A DNA stretch of 64,000 nt. Origin: Porphyra umbilicalis (Eukaryota; Rhodophyta; Bangiophyceae; Bangiales; Bangiaceae). The position numbers were made by a program, and so were the translations under genes. Numbering within the stretch: the first letter of the stretch is position 1; every line of letters starts with the position of its first letter. Shown here one piece after another: positions 1 through 13,700 of this stretch. The notes below the pieces were generated by a model that was given only the letters and a program-made list of their open reading frames with translations, was not told the DNA's origin and did no database searches. The DNA lies in assembly GCA_002049455.2 (NCBI GenBank), contig KV919078.1:23534-87533 (forward strand), in the 5' to 3' direction.

Positions 1-229
1 TCTCATTCATATCAACCCTGTCCTTGCGTCCCGTCGGATCCGCGTCGGACCGTAAAACAGTGGTGGAATCGCCGATCGGTCCGACGGGTAGCACCCCATT
101 GTCCGACGCTACATTTGTGGCACATGAACGTCACGCAGAGAAACGACACAGGCGGCCTGCCTTCTTCATCCAACTTGTGCATATCATCCCCCCCACATCT
201 CTGCCATCTCTCCCCTGCCTGCCTCTCCG

Positions 230-1328
230 TTCCCCGCATACTGCCCCTCTTCCCGCGCTCCCCCCCCCTATGTCATCATGGCAATCAAGCAAAGCGCCCC
301 TCCTTCCCTGCGTCGGCGTCGCCGCGGCGTCCGCCGCCCGGCGCTTTGGTGGCTGCCGGCGGCGGATTTTCCGCACCGCGCCGCTGCGGCGGACGGGGCA
401 GCACGCTTTCCCCTTCCTCCCCGCCGCCGCCGCCGCCGCCACCGCCGCCACCGCCGCCACCGCTGCCACCGCCGCCACCTTCGTCTGCGCGTCGGCCGCC
501 CTCCCCGTGCCGGCCCTCCTCCCCACCTCCCCCGCCGCGTCCGCTCCGGCCGCCGCCGCTTTTGTGGCCGCCCCGAAGTCGTAGTCTGTGTACGCCGCGC
601 GGACGGCCTGCTGGGTGGCGTCTGAGGGGGGGGGGGGGGGAGTGGGGAAAGTCGAAGTGCCCGCGTCGGCCTGTGAAGGGGGTGGGAAAGGGGACGGGGC
701 GTCGACCGGGGGGTGGGGAATCGGCCGACGCCGCCGTCGCTGCGACGTAGTGGGGTGGGGTCTGCGTGGCTACTTTTCGGCCCCGCGTAGCCGGTTGGGG
801 GGGGCGGCTGGTGGTGCCGCACCGCCATCGCCGCTGACGCTGGAGTTTGCCGACTCCCTGACGCCTCCGTCGCGGTAGCCGGAGCTCGACGCAGACAGCG
901 GCGGCGGCGGCGGGGGCCCTGCGGTGGTCTTCCGCCCAGCTCCCCCGCCGTTGCCACCGCGGCGGTTGCCGCCGCCACCACCGCCGGCTTCAGGGAGGCG
1001 ACCATCGGGGGGGGCGCCGGCACGCCGGGGAGTCCGGCGTCGGTGTCAGCCGGCGGGTGGTCCATGCCGCGGGCGACACCCGTTGTGCGGGACGGGGCCG
1101 CCGCGGCGGTGGCGTCTCCGTCGGTGGTGGCCCTGACGGTTGTGGCGTCGCCGGCGCCCCTCGCGCGTGAGTGCTGCTGTTTGTGAGGGGGGTGTCTGTG
1201 CCCCCGTTGACGGGGCTGGCCGTGGCGGCGGTGGCGGCAGAGGCGGGGGGGGCGGGGAAGCGGACGCCGTGGCGGCCGAGTGGCTTGCGGCGGCAGTGTT
1301 GCTCGGCGTGAGCCACACGATTGAGTAG
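230..1328 (+). pseudogene. Decayed MFS transporter copy inside each array monomer (monomer 1 shown)
   Basis: Conceptual translation of the monomer follows the transporter at 25566-28448 in order but in shifting frames with stops. Matching blocks are PALPPPMSSW (about 260-290) against VFLPPLTTGW; VCASAALP, then ALLPTSPAA and FVAAPKS-stop-SVYAARTACWVA (about 484-615) against VGASAALG, ALLPASLAA, FAASPG and AAYTARAAYGVA; SPLTLEFADS (about 835-860) against SPASEFATPV; stop-VLLFVRGVSVPPLTGL (1168-1218) against W-VLLFVGGVAVPPLTGL; and EWLAAAVLLGVSHTIE-stop (1278-1328) against QWLAAAVLLGMSHTVGY. The tryptophan codon TGG has become TGA at 1168-1170 and a tyrosine TAC has become TAG at 1326-1328. The long low-complexity loop of the intact gene is mostly missing. 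Every monomer carries the same lesions, so decay came before amplification. Add about 1,884 bp per copy for the others. Confidence 0.8.
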
Positions 1329-1694
1329 GTGGGCGGGCTGCTGGTGGTGGGGTTTGTCTGGGCGGTATAGGAGCTGACTAGGATGCCGGCTTGGGGAAGC
1401 ACGTTATCGGGGAGCCGTTGCCCTGCAAATAGTAGGCTGTGGGGGGACCCGACGTGAGAATAGTGGGGAGCCAGCTGGGGGGCGGGGGGGGAGGTACCAG
1501 GGAGCCGCAGCCGTGTTCCTATGTCCGAGAGAAAAAGAAGCGGGGTGCTTTCGACTCCTCCTCGGACCAGCGCGCGGCGAGGAGCCGAGGGTGGGCAGCA
1601 AGTGAGCGTGGGAGGGGGGGGGAGCCCCGACTCGTCTTGTCCGACGGGGGGTCCGATTCCGCAGAGGCTCTTATATTCCCGCCATGGCCCGATA

Positions 1695-1704
1695 TTTTGG
1701 CGCC
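1695..1704 (+). promoter_or_regulatory. E2F-like motif, once per array monomer
   Basis: TTTTGGCGCC occurs in the spacer part of every monomer, just after the segment with TTATATTCCCGCC. It fits the E2F/DP consensus TTTSSCGC. Whether anything binds is unknown. A single short match in GC-rich DNA is weak evidence, and the regular recurrence only follows from the tandem structure. Confidence 0.2.
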
Positions 1705-4700
1705 ACAGGGGCGTCAACGCGCACAAACGAGGGGGTGAAAGTGTGGGCGAGTGCACATTGTGTGGCAAAAAAGAAAGAGTTACTGTTCACCCCCCTCCAG
1801 AGGCACGAGGAGTTCGGGTTCGTCGGATTTGATCGGATCCGAATGTCCTGCCGAGGCTCCGAAAATCCGATGCCGTCGGTATATCTCATTCATATCAACC
1901 CTGTCCTTGCGTCCCGTCGGATCCGCGTCGGACCGTAAAACAGTGGTGGAATCGCCGATCGGTCCGACGGGTAGCACCCCATTGTCCGACGCTACATTTG
2001 TGGCACATGAACGTCACGCAGAGAAACGACACAGGCGGCCTGCCTTCTTCATCCAACTTGTGCATATCATCCCCCCCACATCTCTGCCATCTCTCCCCTG
2101 CCTGCCTCTCCGTTCCCCGCATACTGCCCCTCTTCCCGCGCTCCCCCCCCCTATGTCATCATGGCAATCAAGCAAAGCGCCCCTCCTTCCCTGCGTCGGC
2201 GTCGCCGCGGCGTCCGCCGCCCGGCGCTTTGGTGGCTGCCGGCGGCGGATTTTCCGCACCGCGCCGCTGCGGCGGACGGGGCAGCACGCTTTCCCCTTCC
2301 TCCCCGCCGCCGCCGCCGCCGCCACCGCCGCCACCGCCGCCACCGCTGCCACCGCCGCCACCTTCGTCTGCGCGTCGGCCGCCCTCCCCGTGCCGGCCCT
2401 CCTCCCCACCTCCCCCGCCGCGTCCGCTCCGGCCGCCGCCGCTTTTGTGGCCGCCCCGAAGTCGTAGTCTGTGTACGCCGCGCGGACGGCCTGCTGGGTG
2501 GCGTCTGAGGGGGGGGGGGGGGGAGTGGGGAAAGTCGAAGTGCCCGCGTCGGCCTGTGAAGGGGGTGGGAAAGGGGACGGGGCGTCGACCGGGGGGTGGG
2601 GAATCGGCCGACGCCGCCGTCGCTGCGACGTAGTGGGGTGGGGTCTGCGTGGCTACTTTTCGGCCCCGCGTAGCCGGTTGGGGGGGGCGGCTGGTGGTGC
2701 CGCACCGCCATCGCCGCTGACGCTGGAGTTTGCCGACTCCCTGACGCCTCCGTCGCGGTAGCCGGAGCTCGACGCAGACAGCGGCGGCGGCGGCGGGGGC
2801 CCTGCGGTGGTCTTCCGCCCAGCTCCCCCGCCGTTGCCACCGCGGCGGTTGCCGCCGCCACCACCGCCGGCTTCAGGGAGGCGACCATCGGGGGGGGCGC
2901 CGGCACGCCGGGGAGTCCGGCGTCGGTGTCAGCCGGCGGGTGGTCCATGCCGCGGGCGACACCCGTTGTGCGGGACGGGGCCGCCGCGGCGGTGGCGTCT
3001 CCGTCGGTGGTGGCCCTGACGGTTGTGGCGTCGCCGGCGCCCCTCGCGCGTGAGTGCTGCTGTTTGTGAGGGGGTGTCTGTGCCCCCGTTGACGGGGCTG
3101 GCCGTGGCGGCGGTGGCGGCAGAGGCGGGGGGGGCGGGGAAGCGGACGCCGTGGCGGCCGAGTGGCTTGCGGCGGCAGTGTTGCTCGGCGTGAGCCACAC
3201 GATTGAGTAGGTGGGCGGGCTGCTGGTGGTGGGGTTTGTCTGGGCGGTATAGGAGCTGACTAGGATGCCGGCTTGGGGAAGCACGTTATCGGGGAGCCGT
3301 TGCCCTGCAAATAGTAGGCTGTGGGGGGACCCGACGTGAGAATAGTGGGGAGCCAGCTGGGGGGCGGGGGGGGAGGTACCAGGGAGCCGCAGCCGTGTTC
3401 CTATGTCCGAGAGAAAAAGAAGCGGGGTGCTTTCGACTCCTCCTCGGACCAGCGCGCGGCGAGGAGCCGAGGGTGGGCAGCAAGTGAGCGTGGGAGGGGG
3501 GGGAGCCCCGACTCGTCTTGTCCGACGGGGGGTCCGATTCCGCAGAGGCTCTTATATTCCCGCCATGGCCCGATATTTTGGCGCCACAGGGGCGTCAACG
3601 CGCACAAACGAGGGGGTGAAAGTGTGGGCGAGTGCACATTGTGTGGCAAAAAAGAAAGAGTTACTGTTCACCCCCTCCAGAGGCACGAGGAGTTCGGGTT
3701 CGTCGGATTTGATCGGATCCGAATGTCCTGCCGAGGCTCCGAAAATCCGATGCCGTCGGTATATCTCATTCATATCAACCCTGTCCTTGCGTCCCGTCGG
3801 ATCCGCGTCGGACCGTAAAACAGTGGTGGAATCGCCGATCGGTCCGACGGGTAGCACCCCATTGTCCGACGCTACATTTGTGGCACATGAACGTCACGCA
3901 GAGAAACGACACAGGCGGCCTGCCTTCTTCATCCAACTTGTGCATATCATCCCCCCCACATCTCTGCCATCTCTCCCCTGCCTGCCTCTCCGTTCCCCGC
4001 ATACTGCCCCTCTTCCCGCGCTCCCCCCCCCTATGTCATCATGGCAATCAAGCAAAGCGCCCCTCCTTCCCTGCGTCGGCGTCGCCGCGGCGTCCGCCGC
4101 CCGGCGCTTTGGTGGCTGCCGGCGGCGGATTTTCCGCACCGCGCCGCTGCGGCGGACGGGGCAGCACGCTTTCCCCTTCCTCCCCGCCGCCGCCGCCGCC
4201 GCCACCGCCGCCACCGCCGCCACCGCTGCCACCGCCGCCACCTTCGTCTGCGCGTCGGCCGCCCTCCCCGTGCCGGCCCTCCTCCCCACCTCCCCCGCCG
4301 CGTCCGCTCCGGCCGCCGCCGCTTTTGTGGCCGCCCCGAAGTCGTAGTCTGTGTACGCCGCGCGGACGGCCTGCTGGGTGGCGTCTGAGGGGGGGGGGGG
4401 GGAGTGGGGAAAGTCGAAGTGCCCGCGTCGGCCTGTGAAGGGGGTGGGAAAGGGGACGGGGCGTCGACCGGGGGGTGGGGAATCGGCCGACGCCGCCGTC
4501 GCTGCGACGTAGTGGGGTGGGGTCTGCGTGGCTACTTTTCGGCCCCGCGTAGCCGGTTGGGGGGGGCGGCTGGTGGTGCCGCACCGCCATCGCCGCTGAC
4601 GCTGGAGTTTGCCGACTCCCTGACGCCTCCGTCGCGGTAGCCGGAGCTCGACGCAGACAGCGGCGGCGGCGGCGGGGGCCCTGCGGTGGTCTTCCGCCCA

Positions 4701-7700
4701 GCTCCCCCGCCGTTGCCACCGCGGCGGTTGCCGCCGCCACCACCGCCGGCTTCAGGGAGGCGACCATCGGGGGGGGCGCCGGCACGCCGGGGAGTCCGGC
4801 GTCGGTGTCAGCCGGCGGGTGGTCCATGCCGCGGGCGACACCCGTTGTGCGGGACGGGGCCGCCGCGGCGGTGGCGTCTCCGTCGGTGGTGGCCCTGACG
4901 GTTGTGGCGTCGCCGGCGCCCCTCGCGCGTGAGTGCTGCTGTTTGTGAGGGGGGTGTCTGTGCCCCCGTTGACGGGGCTGGCCGTGGCGGCGGTGGCGGC
5001 AGAGGCGGGGGGGGCGGGGAAGCGGACGCCGTGGCGGCCGAGTGGCTTGCGGTGGCAGTGTTGCTCGGCGTGAGCCACACGATTGAGTAGGTGGGCGGGC
5101 TGCTGGTGGTGGGGTTTGTCTGGGCGGTATAGGAGCTGACTAGGATGCCGGCTTGGGGAAGCACGTTATCGGGGAGCCGTTGCCCTGCAAATAGTAGGCT
5201 GTGGGGGGGACCCGACGTGAGAATAGTGGGGAGCCAGCTGGGGGGCGGGGGGGGAGGTACCAGGGAGCCGCAGCCGTGTTCCTATGTCCGAGAGAAAAAG
5301 AAGCGGGGTGCTTTCGACTCCTCCTCGGACCAGCGCGCGGCGAGGAGCCGAGGGTGGGCAGCAAGTGAGCGTGGGAGGGGGGGGGAGCCCCGACTCGTCT
5401 TGTCCGACGGGGGGTCCGATTCCGCAGAGGCTCTTATATTCCCGCCATGGCCCGATATTTTGGCGCCACAGGGGCGTCAACGCGCACAAACGAGGGGGTG
5501 AAAGTGTGGGCGAGTGCACATTGTGTGGCAAAAAAGAAAGAGTTACTGTTCACCCCCCTCCAGAGGCACGAGGAGTTCGGGTTCGTCGGATTTGATCGGA
5601 TCCGAATGTCCTGCCGAGGCTCCGAAAATCCGATGCCGTCGGTATATCTCATTCATATCAACCCTGTCCTTGCGTCCCGTCGGATCCGCGTCGGACCGTA
5701 AAACAGTGGTGGAATCGCCGATCGGTCCGACGGGTAGCACCCCATTGTCCGACGCTACATTTGTGGCACATGAACGTCACGCAGAGAAACGACACAGGCG
5801 GCCTGCCTTCTTCATCCAACTTGTGCATATCATCCCCCCCACATCTCTGCCATCTCTCCCCTGCCTGCCTCTCCGTTCCCCGCATACTGCCCCTCTTCCC
5901 GCGCTCCCCCCCCCTATGTCATCATGGCAATCAAGCAAAGCGCCCCTCCTTCCCTGCGTCGGCGTCGCCGCGGCGTCCGCCGCCCGGCGCTTTGGTGGCT
6001 GCCGGCGGCGGATTTTCCGCACCGCGCCGCTGCGGCGGACGGGGCAGCACGCTTTCCCCTTCCTCCCCGCCGCCGCCGCCGCCGCCACCGCCGCCACCGC
6101 CGCCACCGCTGCCACCGCCGCCACCTTCGTCTGCGCGTCGGCCGCCCTCCCCGTGCCGGCCCTCCTCCCCACCTCCCCCGCCGCGTCCGCTCCGGCCGCC
6201 GCCGCTTTTGTGGCCGCCCCGAAGTCGTAGTCTGTGTACGCCGCGCGGACGGCCTGCTGGGTGGCGTCTGAGGGGGGGGGGGGGGGAGTGGGGAAAGTCG
6301 AAGTGCCCGCGTCGGCCTGTGAAGGGGGTGGGAAAGGGGACGGGGCGTCGACCGGGGGGTGGGGAATCGGCCGACGCCGCCGTCGCTGCGACGTAGTGGG
6401 GTGGGGTCTGCGTGGCTACTTTTCGGCCCCGCGTAGCCGGTTGGGGGGGGCGGCTGGTGGTGCCGCACCGCCATCGCCGCTGACGCTGGAGTTTGCCGAC
6501 TCCCTGACGCCTCCGTCGCGGTAGCCGGAGCTCGACGCAGACAGCGGCGGCGGCGGCGGGGGCCCTGCGGTGGTCTTCCGCCCAGCTCCCCCGCCGTTGC
6601 CACCGCGGCGGTTGCCGCCGCCACCACCGCCGGCTTCAGGGAGGCGACCATCGGGGGGGGCGCCGGCACGCCGGGGAGTCCGGCGTCGGTGTCAGCCGGC
6701 GGGTGGTCCATGCCGCGGGCGACACCCGTTGTGCGGGACGGGGCCGCCGCGGCGGTGGCGTCTCCGTCGGTGGTGGCCCTGACGGTTGTGGCGTCGCCGG
6801 CGCCCCTCGCGCGTGAGTGCTGCTGTTTGTGAGGGGGGTGTCTGTGCCCCCGTTGACGGGGCTGGCCGTGGCGGCGGTGGCGGCAGAGGCGGGGGGGGGC
6901 GGGGAAGCGGACGCCGTGGCGGCCGAGTGGCTTGCGGCGGCAGTGTTGCTCGGCGTGAGCCACACGATTGAGTAGGTGGGCGGGCTGCTGGTGGTGGGGT
7001 TTGTCTGGGCGGTATAGGAGCTGACTAGGATGCCGGCTTGGGGAAGCACGTTATCGGGGAGCCGTTGCCCTGCAAATAGTAGGCTGTGGGGGGGACCCGA
7101 CGTGAGAATAGTGGGGAGCCAGCTGGGGGGCGGGGGGGGGAGGTACCAGGGAGCCGCAGCCGTGTTCCTATGTCCGAGAGAAAAAGAAGCGGGGTGCTTT
7201 CGACTCCTCCTCGGACCAGCGCGCGGCGAGGAGCCGAGGGTGGGCAGCAAGTGAGCGTGGGAGGGGGGGGGAGCCCCGACTCGTCTTGTCCGACGGGGGG
7301 TCCGATTCCGCAGAGGCTCTTATATTCCCGCCATGGCCCGATATTTTGGCGCCACAGGGGCGTCAACGCGCACAAACGAGGGGGTGAAAGTGTGGGCGAG
7401 TGCACATTGTGTGGCAAAAAAGAAAGAGTTACTGTTCACCCCCCTCCAGAGGCACGAGGAGTTCGGGTTCGTCGGATTTGATCGGATCCGAATGTCCTGC
7501 CGAGGCTCCGAAAATCCGATGCCGTCGGTATATCTCATTCATATCAACCCTGTCCTTGCGTCCCGTCGGATCCGCGTCGGACCGTAAAACAGTGGTGGAA
7601 TCGCCGATCGGTCCGACGGGTAGCACCCCATTGTCCGACGCTACATTTGTGGCACATGAACGTCACGCAGAGAAACGACACAGGCGGCCTGCCTTCTTCA

Positions 7701-10700
7701 TCCAACTTGTGCATATCATCCCCCCCACATCTCTGCCATCTCTCCCCTGCCTGCCTCTCCGTTCCCCGCATACTGCCCCTCTTCCCGCGCTCCCCCCCCC
7801 TATGTCATCATGGCAATCAAGCAAAGCGCCCCTCCTTCCCTGCGTCGGCGTCGCCGCGGCGTCCGCCGCCCGGCGCTTTGGTGGCTGCCGGCGGCGGATT
7901 TTCCGCACCGCGCCGCTGCGGCGGACGGGGCAGCACGCTTTCCCCTTCCTCCCCGCCGCCGCCGCCGCCGCCACCGCCGCCACCGCCGCCACCGCTGCCA
8001 CCGCCGCCACCTTCGTCTGCGCGTCGGCCGCCCTCCCCGTGCCGGCCCTCCTCCCCACCTCCCCCGCCGCGTCCGCTCCGGCCGCCGCCGCTTTTGTGGC
8101 CGCCCCGAAGTCGTAGTCTGTGTACGCCGCGCGGACGGCCTGCTGGGTGGCGTCTGAGGGGGGGGGGGGGGGGAGTGGGGAAAGTCGAAGTGCCCGCGTC
8201 GGCCTGTGAAGGGGGTGGGAAAGGGGACGGGGCGTCGACCGGGGGGTGGGGAATCGGCCGACGCCGCCGTCGCTGCGACGTAGTGGGGTGGGGTCTGCGT
8301 GGCTACTTTTCGGCCCCGCGTAGCCGGTTGGGGGGGGCGGCTGGTGGTGCCGCACCGCCATCGCCGCTGACGCTGGAGTTTGCCGACTCCCTGACGCCTC
8401 CGTCGCGGTAGCCGGAGCTCGACGCAGACAGCGGCGGCGGCGGCGGGGGCCCTGCGGTGGTCTTCCGCCCAGCTCCCCCGCCGTTGCCACCGCGGCGGTT
8501 GCCGCCGCCACCACCGCCGGCTTCAGGGAGGCGACCATCGGGGGGGGCGCCGGCACGCCGGGGAGTCCGGCGTCGGTGTCAGCCGGCGGGTGGTCCATGC
8601 GCGGGCGACACCCGTTGTGCGGGACGGGGCCGCCGCGGCGGTGGCGTCTCCGTCGGTGGTGGCCCTGACGGTTGTGGCGTCGCCGGCGCCCCTCGCGCGT
8701 GAGTGCTGCTGTTTGTGAGGGGGGTGTCTGTGCCCCCGTTGACGGGGCTGGCCGTGGCGGCGGTGGCGGCAGAGGCGGGGGGGGGCGGGGAAGCGGACGC
8801 CGTGGCGGCCGAGTGGCTTGCGGCGGCAGTGTTGCTCGGCGTGAGCCACACGATTGAGTAGGTGGGCGGGCTGCTGGTGGTGGGGTTTGTCTGGGCGGTA
8901 TAGGAGCTGACTAGGATGCCGGCTTGGGGAAGCACGTTATCGGGGAGCCGTTGCCCTGCAAATAGTAGGCTGTGGGGGGGACCCGACGTGAGAATAGTGG
9001 GGAGCCAGCTGGGGGGCGGGGGGGGGAGGTACCAGGGAGCCGCAGCCGTGTTCCTATGTCCGAGAGAAAAAGAAGCGGGGTGCTTTCGACTCCTCCTCGG
9101 ACCAGCGCGCGGCGAGGAGCCGAGGGTGGGCAGCAAGTGAGCGTGGGAGGGGGGGGGAGCCCCGACTCGTCTTGTCCGACGGGGGGTCCGATTCCGCAGA
9201 GGCTCTTATATTCCCGCCATGGCCCGATATTTTGGCGCCACAGGGGCGTCAACGCGCACAAACGAGGGGGTGAAAGTGTGGGCGAGTGCACATTGTGTGG
9301 CAAAAAAGAAAGAGTTACTGTTCACCCCCCTCCAGAGGCACCAGGAGTTCGGGTTCGTCGGATTTGATCGGATCCGAATGTCCTGCCGAGGCTCCGAAAA
9401 TCCGATGCCGTCGGTATATCTCATTCATATCAACCCTGTCCTTGCGTCCCGTCGGATCCGCGTCGGACCGTAAAACAGTGGTGGAATCGCCGATCGGTCC
9501 GACGGGTAGCACCCCATTGTCCGACGCTACATTTGTGGCACATGAACGTCACGCAGAGAAACGACACAGGCGGCCTGCCTTCTTCATCCAACTTGTGCAT
9601 ATCATCCCCCCCACATCTCTGCCATCTCTCCCCTGCCTGCCTCTCCGTTCCCCGCATACTGCCCCTCTTCCCGCGCTCCCCCCCCTATGTCATCATGGCA
9701 ATCAAGCAAAGCGCCCCTCCTTCCCTGCGTCGGCGTCGCCGCGGCGTCCGCCGCCCGGCGCTTTGGTGGCTGCCGGCGGCGGATTTTCCGCACCGCGCCG
9801 CTGCGGCGGACGGGGCAGCACGCTTTCCCCTTCCTCCCCGCCGCCGCCGCCGCCGCCACCGCCGCCACCGCCGCCACCGCTGCCACCGCCGCCACCTTCG
9901 TCTGCGCGTCGGCCGCCCTCCCCGTGCCGGCCCTCCTCCCCACCTCCCCCGCCGCGTCCGCTCCGGCCGCCGCCGCTTTTGTGGCCGCCCCGAAGTCGTA
10001 GTCTGTGTACGCCGCGCGGACGGCCTGCTGGGTGGCGTCTGAGGGGGGGGGGGGGGGAGTGGGGAAAGTCGAAGTGCCCGCGTCGGCCTGTGAAGGGGGT
10101 GGGAAAGGGGACGGGGCGTCGACCGGGGGGTGGGGAATCGGCCGACGCCGCCGTCGCTGCGACGTAGTGGGGTGGGGTCTGCGTGGCTACTTTTCGGCCC
10201 CGCGTAGCCGGTTGGGGGGGGCGGCTGGTGGTGCCGCACCGCCATCGCCGCTGACGCTGGAGTTTGCCGACTCCCTGACGCCTCCGTCGCGGTAGCCGGA
10301 GCTCGACGCAGACAGCGGCGGCGGCGGCGGGGGCCCTGCGGTGGTCTTCCGCCCAGCTCCCCCGCCGTTGCCACCGCGGCGGTTGCCGCCGCCACCACCG
10401 CCGGCTTCAGGGAGGCGACCATCGGGGGGGGCGCCGGCACGCCGGGGAGTCCGGCGTCGGTGTCAGCCGGCGGGTGGTCCATGCCGCGGGCGACACCCGT
10501 TGTGCGGGACGGGGCCGCCGCGGCGGTGGCGTCTCCGTCGGTGGTGGCCCTGACGGTTGTGGCGTCGCCGGCGCCCCTCGCGCGTGAGTGCTGCTGTTTG
10601 TGAGGGGGGTGTCTGTGCCCCCGTTGACGGGGCTGGCCGTGGCGGCGGTGGCGGCAGAGGCGGGGGGGGGCGGGGAAGCGGACGCCGTGGCGGCCGAGTG

Positions 10701-13700
10701 GCTTGCGGCGGCAGTGTTGCTCGGCGTGAGCCACACGATTGAGTAGGTGGGCGGGCTGCTGGTGGTGGGGTTTGTCTGGGCGGTATAGGAGCTGACTAGG
10801 ATGCCGGCTTGGGGAAGCACGTTATCGGGGAGCCGTTGCCCTGCAAATAGTAGGCTGTGGGGGGGACCCGACGTGAGAATAGTGGGGAGCCAGCTGGGGG
10901 GCGGGGGGGGGAGGTACCAGGGAGCCGCAGCCGTGTTCCTATGTCCGAGAGAAAAAGAAGCGGGGTGCTTTCGACTCCTCCTCGGACCAGCGCGCGGCGA
11001 GGAGCCGAGGGTGGGCAGCAAGTGAGCGTGGGAGGGGGGGGGAGCCCCGACTCGTCTTGTCCGACGGGGGGTCCGATTCCGCAGAGGCTCTTATATTCCC
11101 GCCATGGCCCGATATTTTGGCGCCACAGGGGCGTCAACGCGCACAAACGAGGGGGTGAAAGTGTGGGCGAGTGCACATTGTGTGGCAAAAAAGAAAGAGT
11201 TACTGTTCACCCCACTCCAGAGGCACCAGGAGTTCGGGTTCGTCGGATTTGATCGGATCCGAATGTCCTGCCGAGGCTCCGAAAATCCGATGCCGTCGGT
11301 ATATCTCATTCATATCAACCCTGTCCTTGCGTCCCGTCGGATCCGCGTCGGACCGTAAAACAGTGGTGGAATCGCCGATCGGTCCGACGGGTAGCACCCC
11401 ATTGTCCGACGCTACATTTGTGGCACATGAACGTCACGCAGAGAAACGACACAGGCGGCCTGCCTTCTTCATCCAACTTGTGCATATCATCCCCCCCACA
11501 TCTCTGCCATCTCTCCCCTGCCTGCCTCTCCGTTCCCCGCATACTGCCCCTCTTCCCGCGCTCCCCCCCCCTATGTCATCATGGCAATCAAGCAAAGCGC
11601 CCCTCCTTCCCTGCGTCGGCGTCGCCGCGGCGTCCGCCGCCCGGCGCTTTGGTGGCTGCCGGCGGCGGATTTTCCGCACCGCGCCGCTGCGGCGGACGGG
11701 GCAGCACGCTTTCCCCTTCCTCCCCGCCGCCGCCGCCGCCGCCACCGCCGCCACCGCCGCCACCGCTGCCACCGCCGCCACCTTCGTCTGCGCGTCGGCC
11801 GCCCTCCCCGTGCCGGCCCTCCTCCCCACCTCCCCCGCCGCGTCCGCTCCGGCCGCCGCCGCTTTTGTGGCCGCCCCGAAGTCGTAGTCTGTGTACGCCG
11901 CGCGGACGGCCTGCTGGGTGGCGTCTGAGGGGGGGGGGGGGGGAGTGGGGAAAGTCGAAGTGCCCGCGTCGGCCTGTGAAGGGGGTGGGAAAGGGGACGG
12001 GGCGTCGACCGGGGGGTGGGGAATCGGCCGACGCCGCCGTCGCTGCGACGTAGTGGGGTGGGGTCTGCGTGGCTACTTTTCGGCCCCGCGTAGCCGGTTG
12101 GGGGGGGCGGCTGGTGGTGCCGCACCGCCATCGCCGCTGACGCTGGAGTTTGCCGACTCCCTGACGCCTCCGTCGCGGTAGCCGGAGCTCGACGCAGACA
12201 GCGGCGGCGGCGGCGGGGGCCCTGCGGTGGTCTTCCGCCCAGCTCCCCCGCCGTTGCCACCGCGGCGGTTGCCGCCGCCACCACCGCCGGCTTCAGGGAG
12301 GCGACCATCGGGGGGGGCGCCGGCACGCCGGGGAGTCCGGCGTCGGTGTCAGCCGGCGGGTGGTCCATGCCGCGGGCGACACCCGTTGTGCGGGACGGGG
12401 CCGCCGCGGCGGTGGCGTCTCCGTCGGTGGTGGCCCTGACGGTTGTGGCGTCGCCGGCGCCCCTCGCGCGTGAGTGCTGCTGTTTGTGAGGGGGGTGTCT
12501 GTGCCCCCGTTGACGGGGCTGGCCGTGGCGGCGGTGGCGGCAGAGGCGGGGGGGGGCGGGGAAGCGGACGCCGTGGCGGCCGAGTGGCTTGCGGCGGCAG
12601 TGTTGCTCGGCGTGAGCCACACGATTGAGTAGGTGGGCGGGCTGCTGGTGGTGGGGTTTGTCTGGGCGGTATAGGAGCTGACTAGGATGCCGGCTTGGGG
12701 AAGCACGTTATCGGGGAGCCGTTGCCCTGCAAATAGTAGGCTGTGGGGGGGACCCGACGTGAGAATAGTGGGGAGCCAGCTGGGGGGCGGGGGGGGGAGG
12801 TACCAGGGAGCCGCAGCCGTGTTCCTATGTCCGAGAGAAAAAGAAGCGGGGTGCTTTCGACTCCTCCTCGGACCAGCGCGCGGCGAGGAGCCGAGGGTGG
12901 GCAGCAAGTGAGCGTGGGAGGGGGGGGGAGCCCCGACTCGTCTTGTCCGACGGGGGGTCCGATTCCGCAGAGGCTCTTATATTCCCGCCATGGCCCGATA
13001 TTTTGGCGCCACAGGGGCGTCAACGCGCACAAACGAGGGGGTGAAAGTGTGGGCGAGTGCACATTGTGTGGCAAAAAAAGAAAGAGTTACTGTTCACCCC
13101 CCTCCAGAGGCACCAGGAGTTCGGGTTCGTCGGATTTGATCGGATCCGAATGTCCTGCCGAGGCTCCGAAAATCCGATGCCGTCGGTATATCTCATTCAT
13201 ATCAACCCTGTCCTTGCGTCCCGTCGGATCCGCGTCGGACCGTAAAACAGTGGTGGAATCGCCGATCGGTCCGACGGGTAGCACCCCATTGTCCGACGCT
13301 ACATTTGTGGCACATGAACGTCACGCAGAGAAACGACACAGGCGGCCTGCCTTCTTCATCCAACTTGTGCATATCATCCCCCCCACATCTCTGCCATCTC
13401 TCCCCTGCCTGCCTCTCCGTTCCCCGCATACTGCCCCTCTTCCCGCGCTCCCCCCCCCTATGTCATCATGGCAATCAAGCAAAGCGCCCCTCCTTCCCTG
13501 CGTCGGCGTCGCCGCGGCGTCCGCCGCCCGGCGCTTTGGTGGCTGCCGGCGGCGGATTTTCCGCACCGCGCCGCTGCGGCGGACGGGGCAGCACGCTTTC
13601 CCCTTCCTCCCCGCCGCCGCCGCCGCCGCCACCGCCGCCACCGCCGCCACCGCTGCCACCGCCGCCACCTTCGTCTGCGCGTCGGCCGCCCTCCCCGTGC

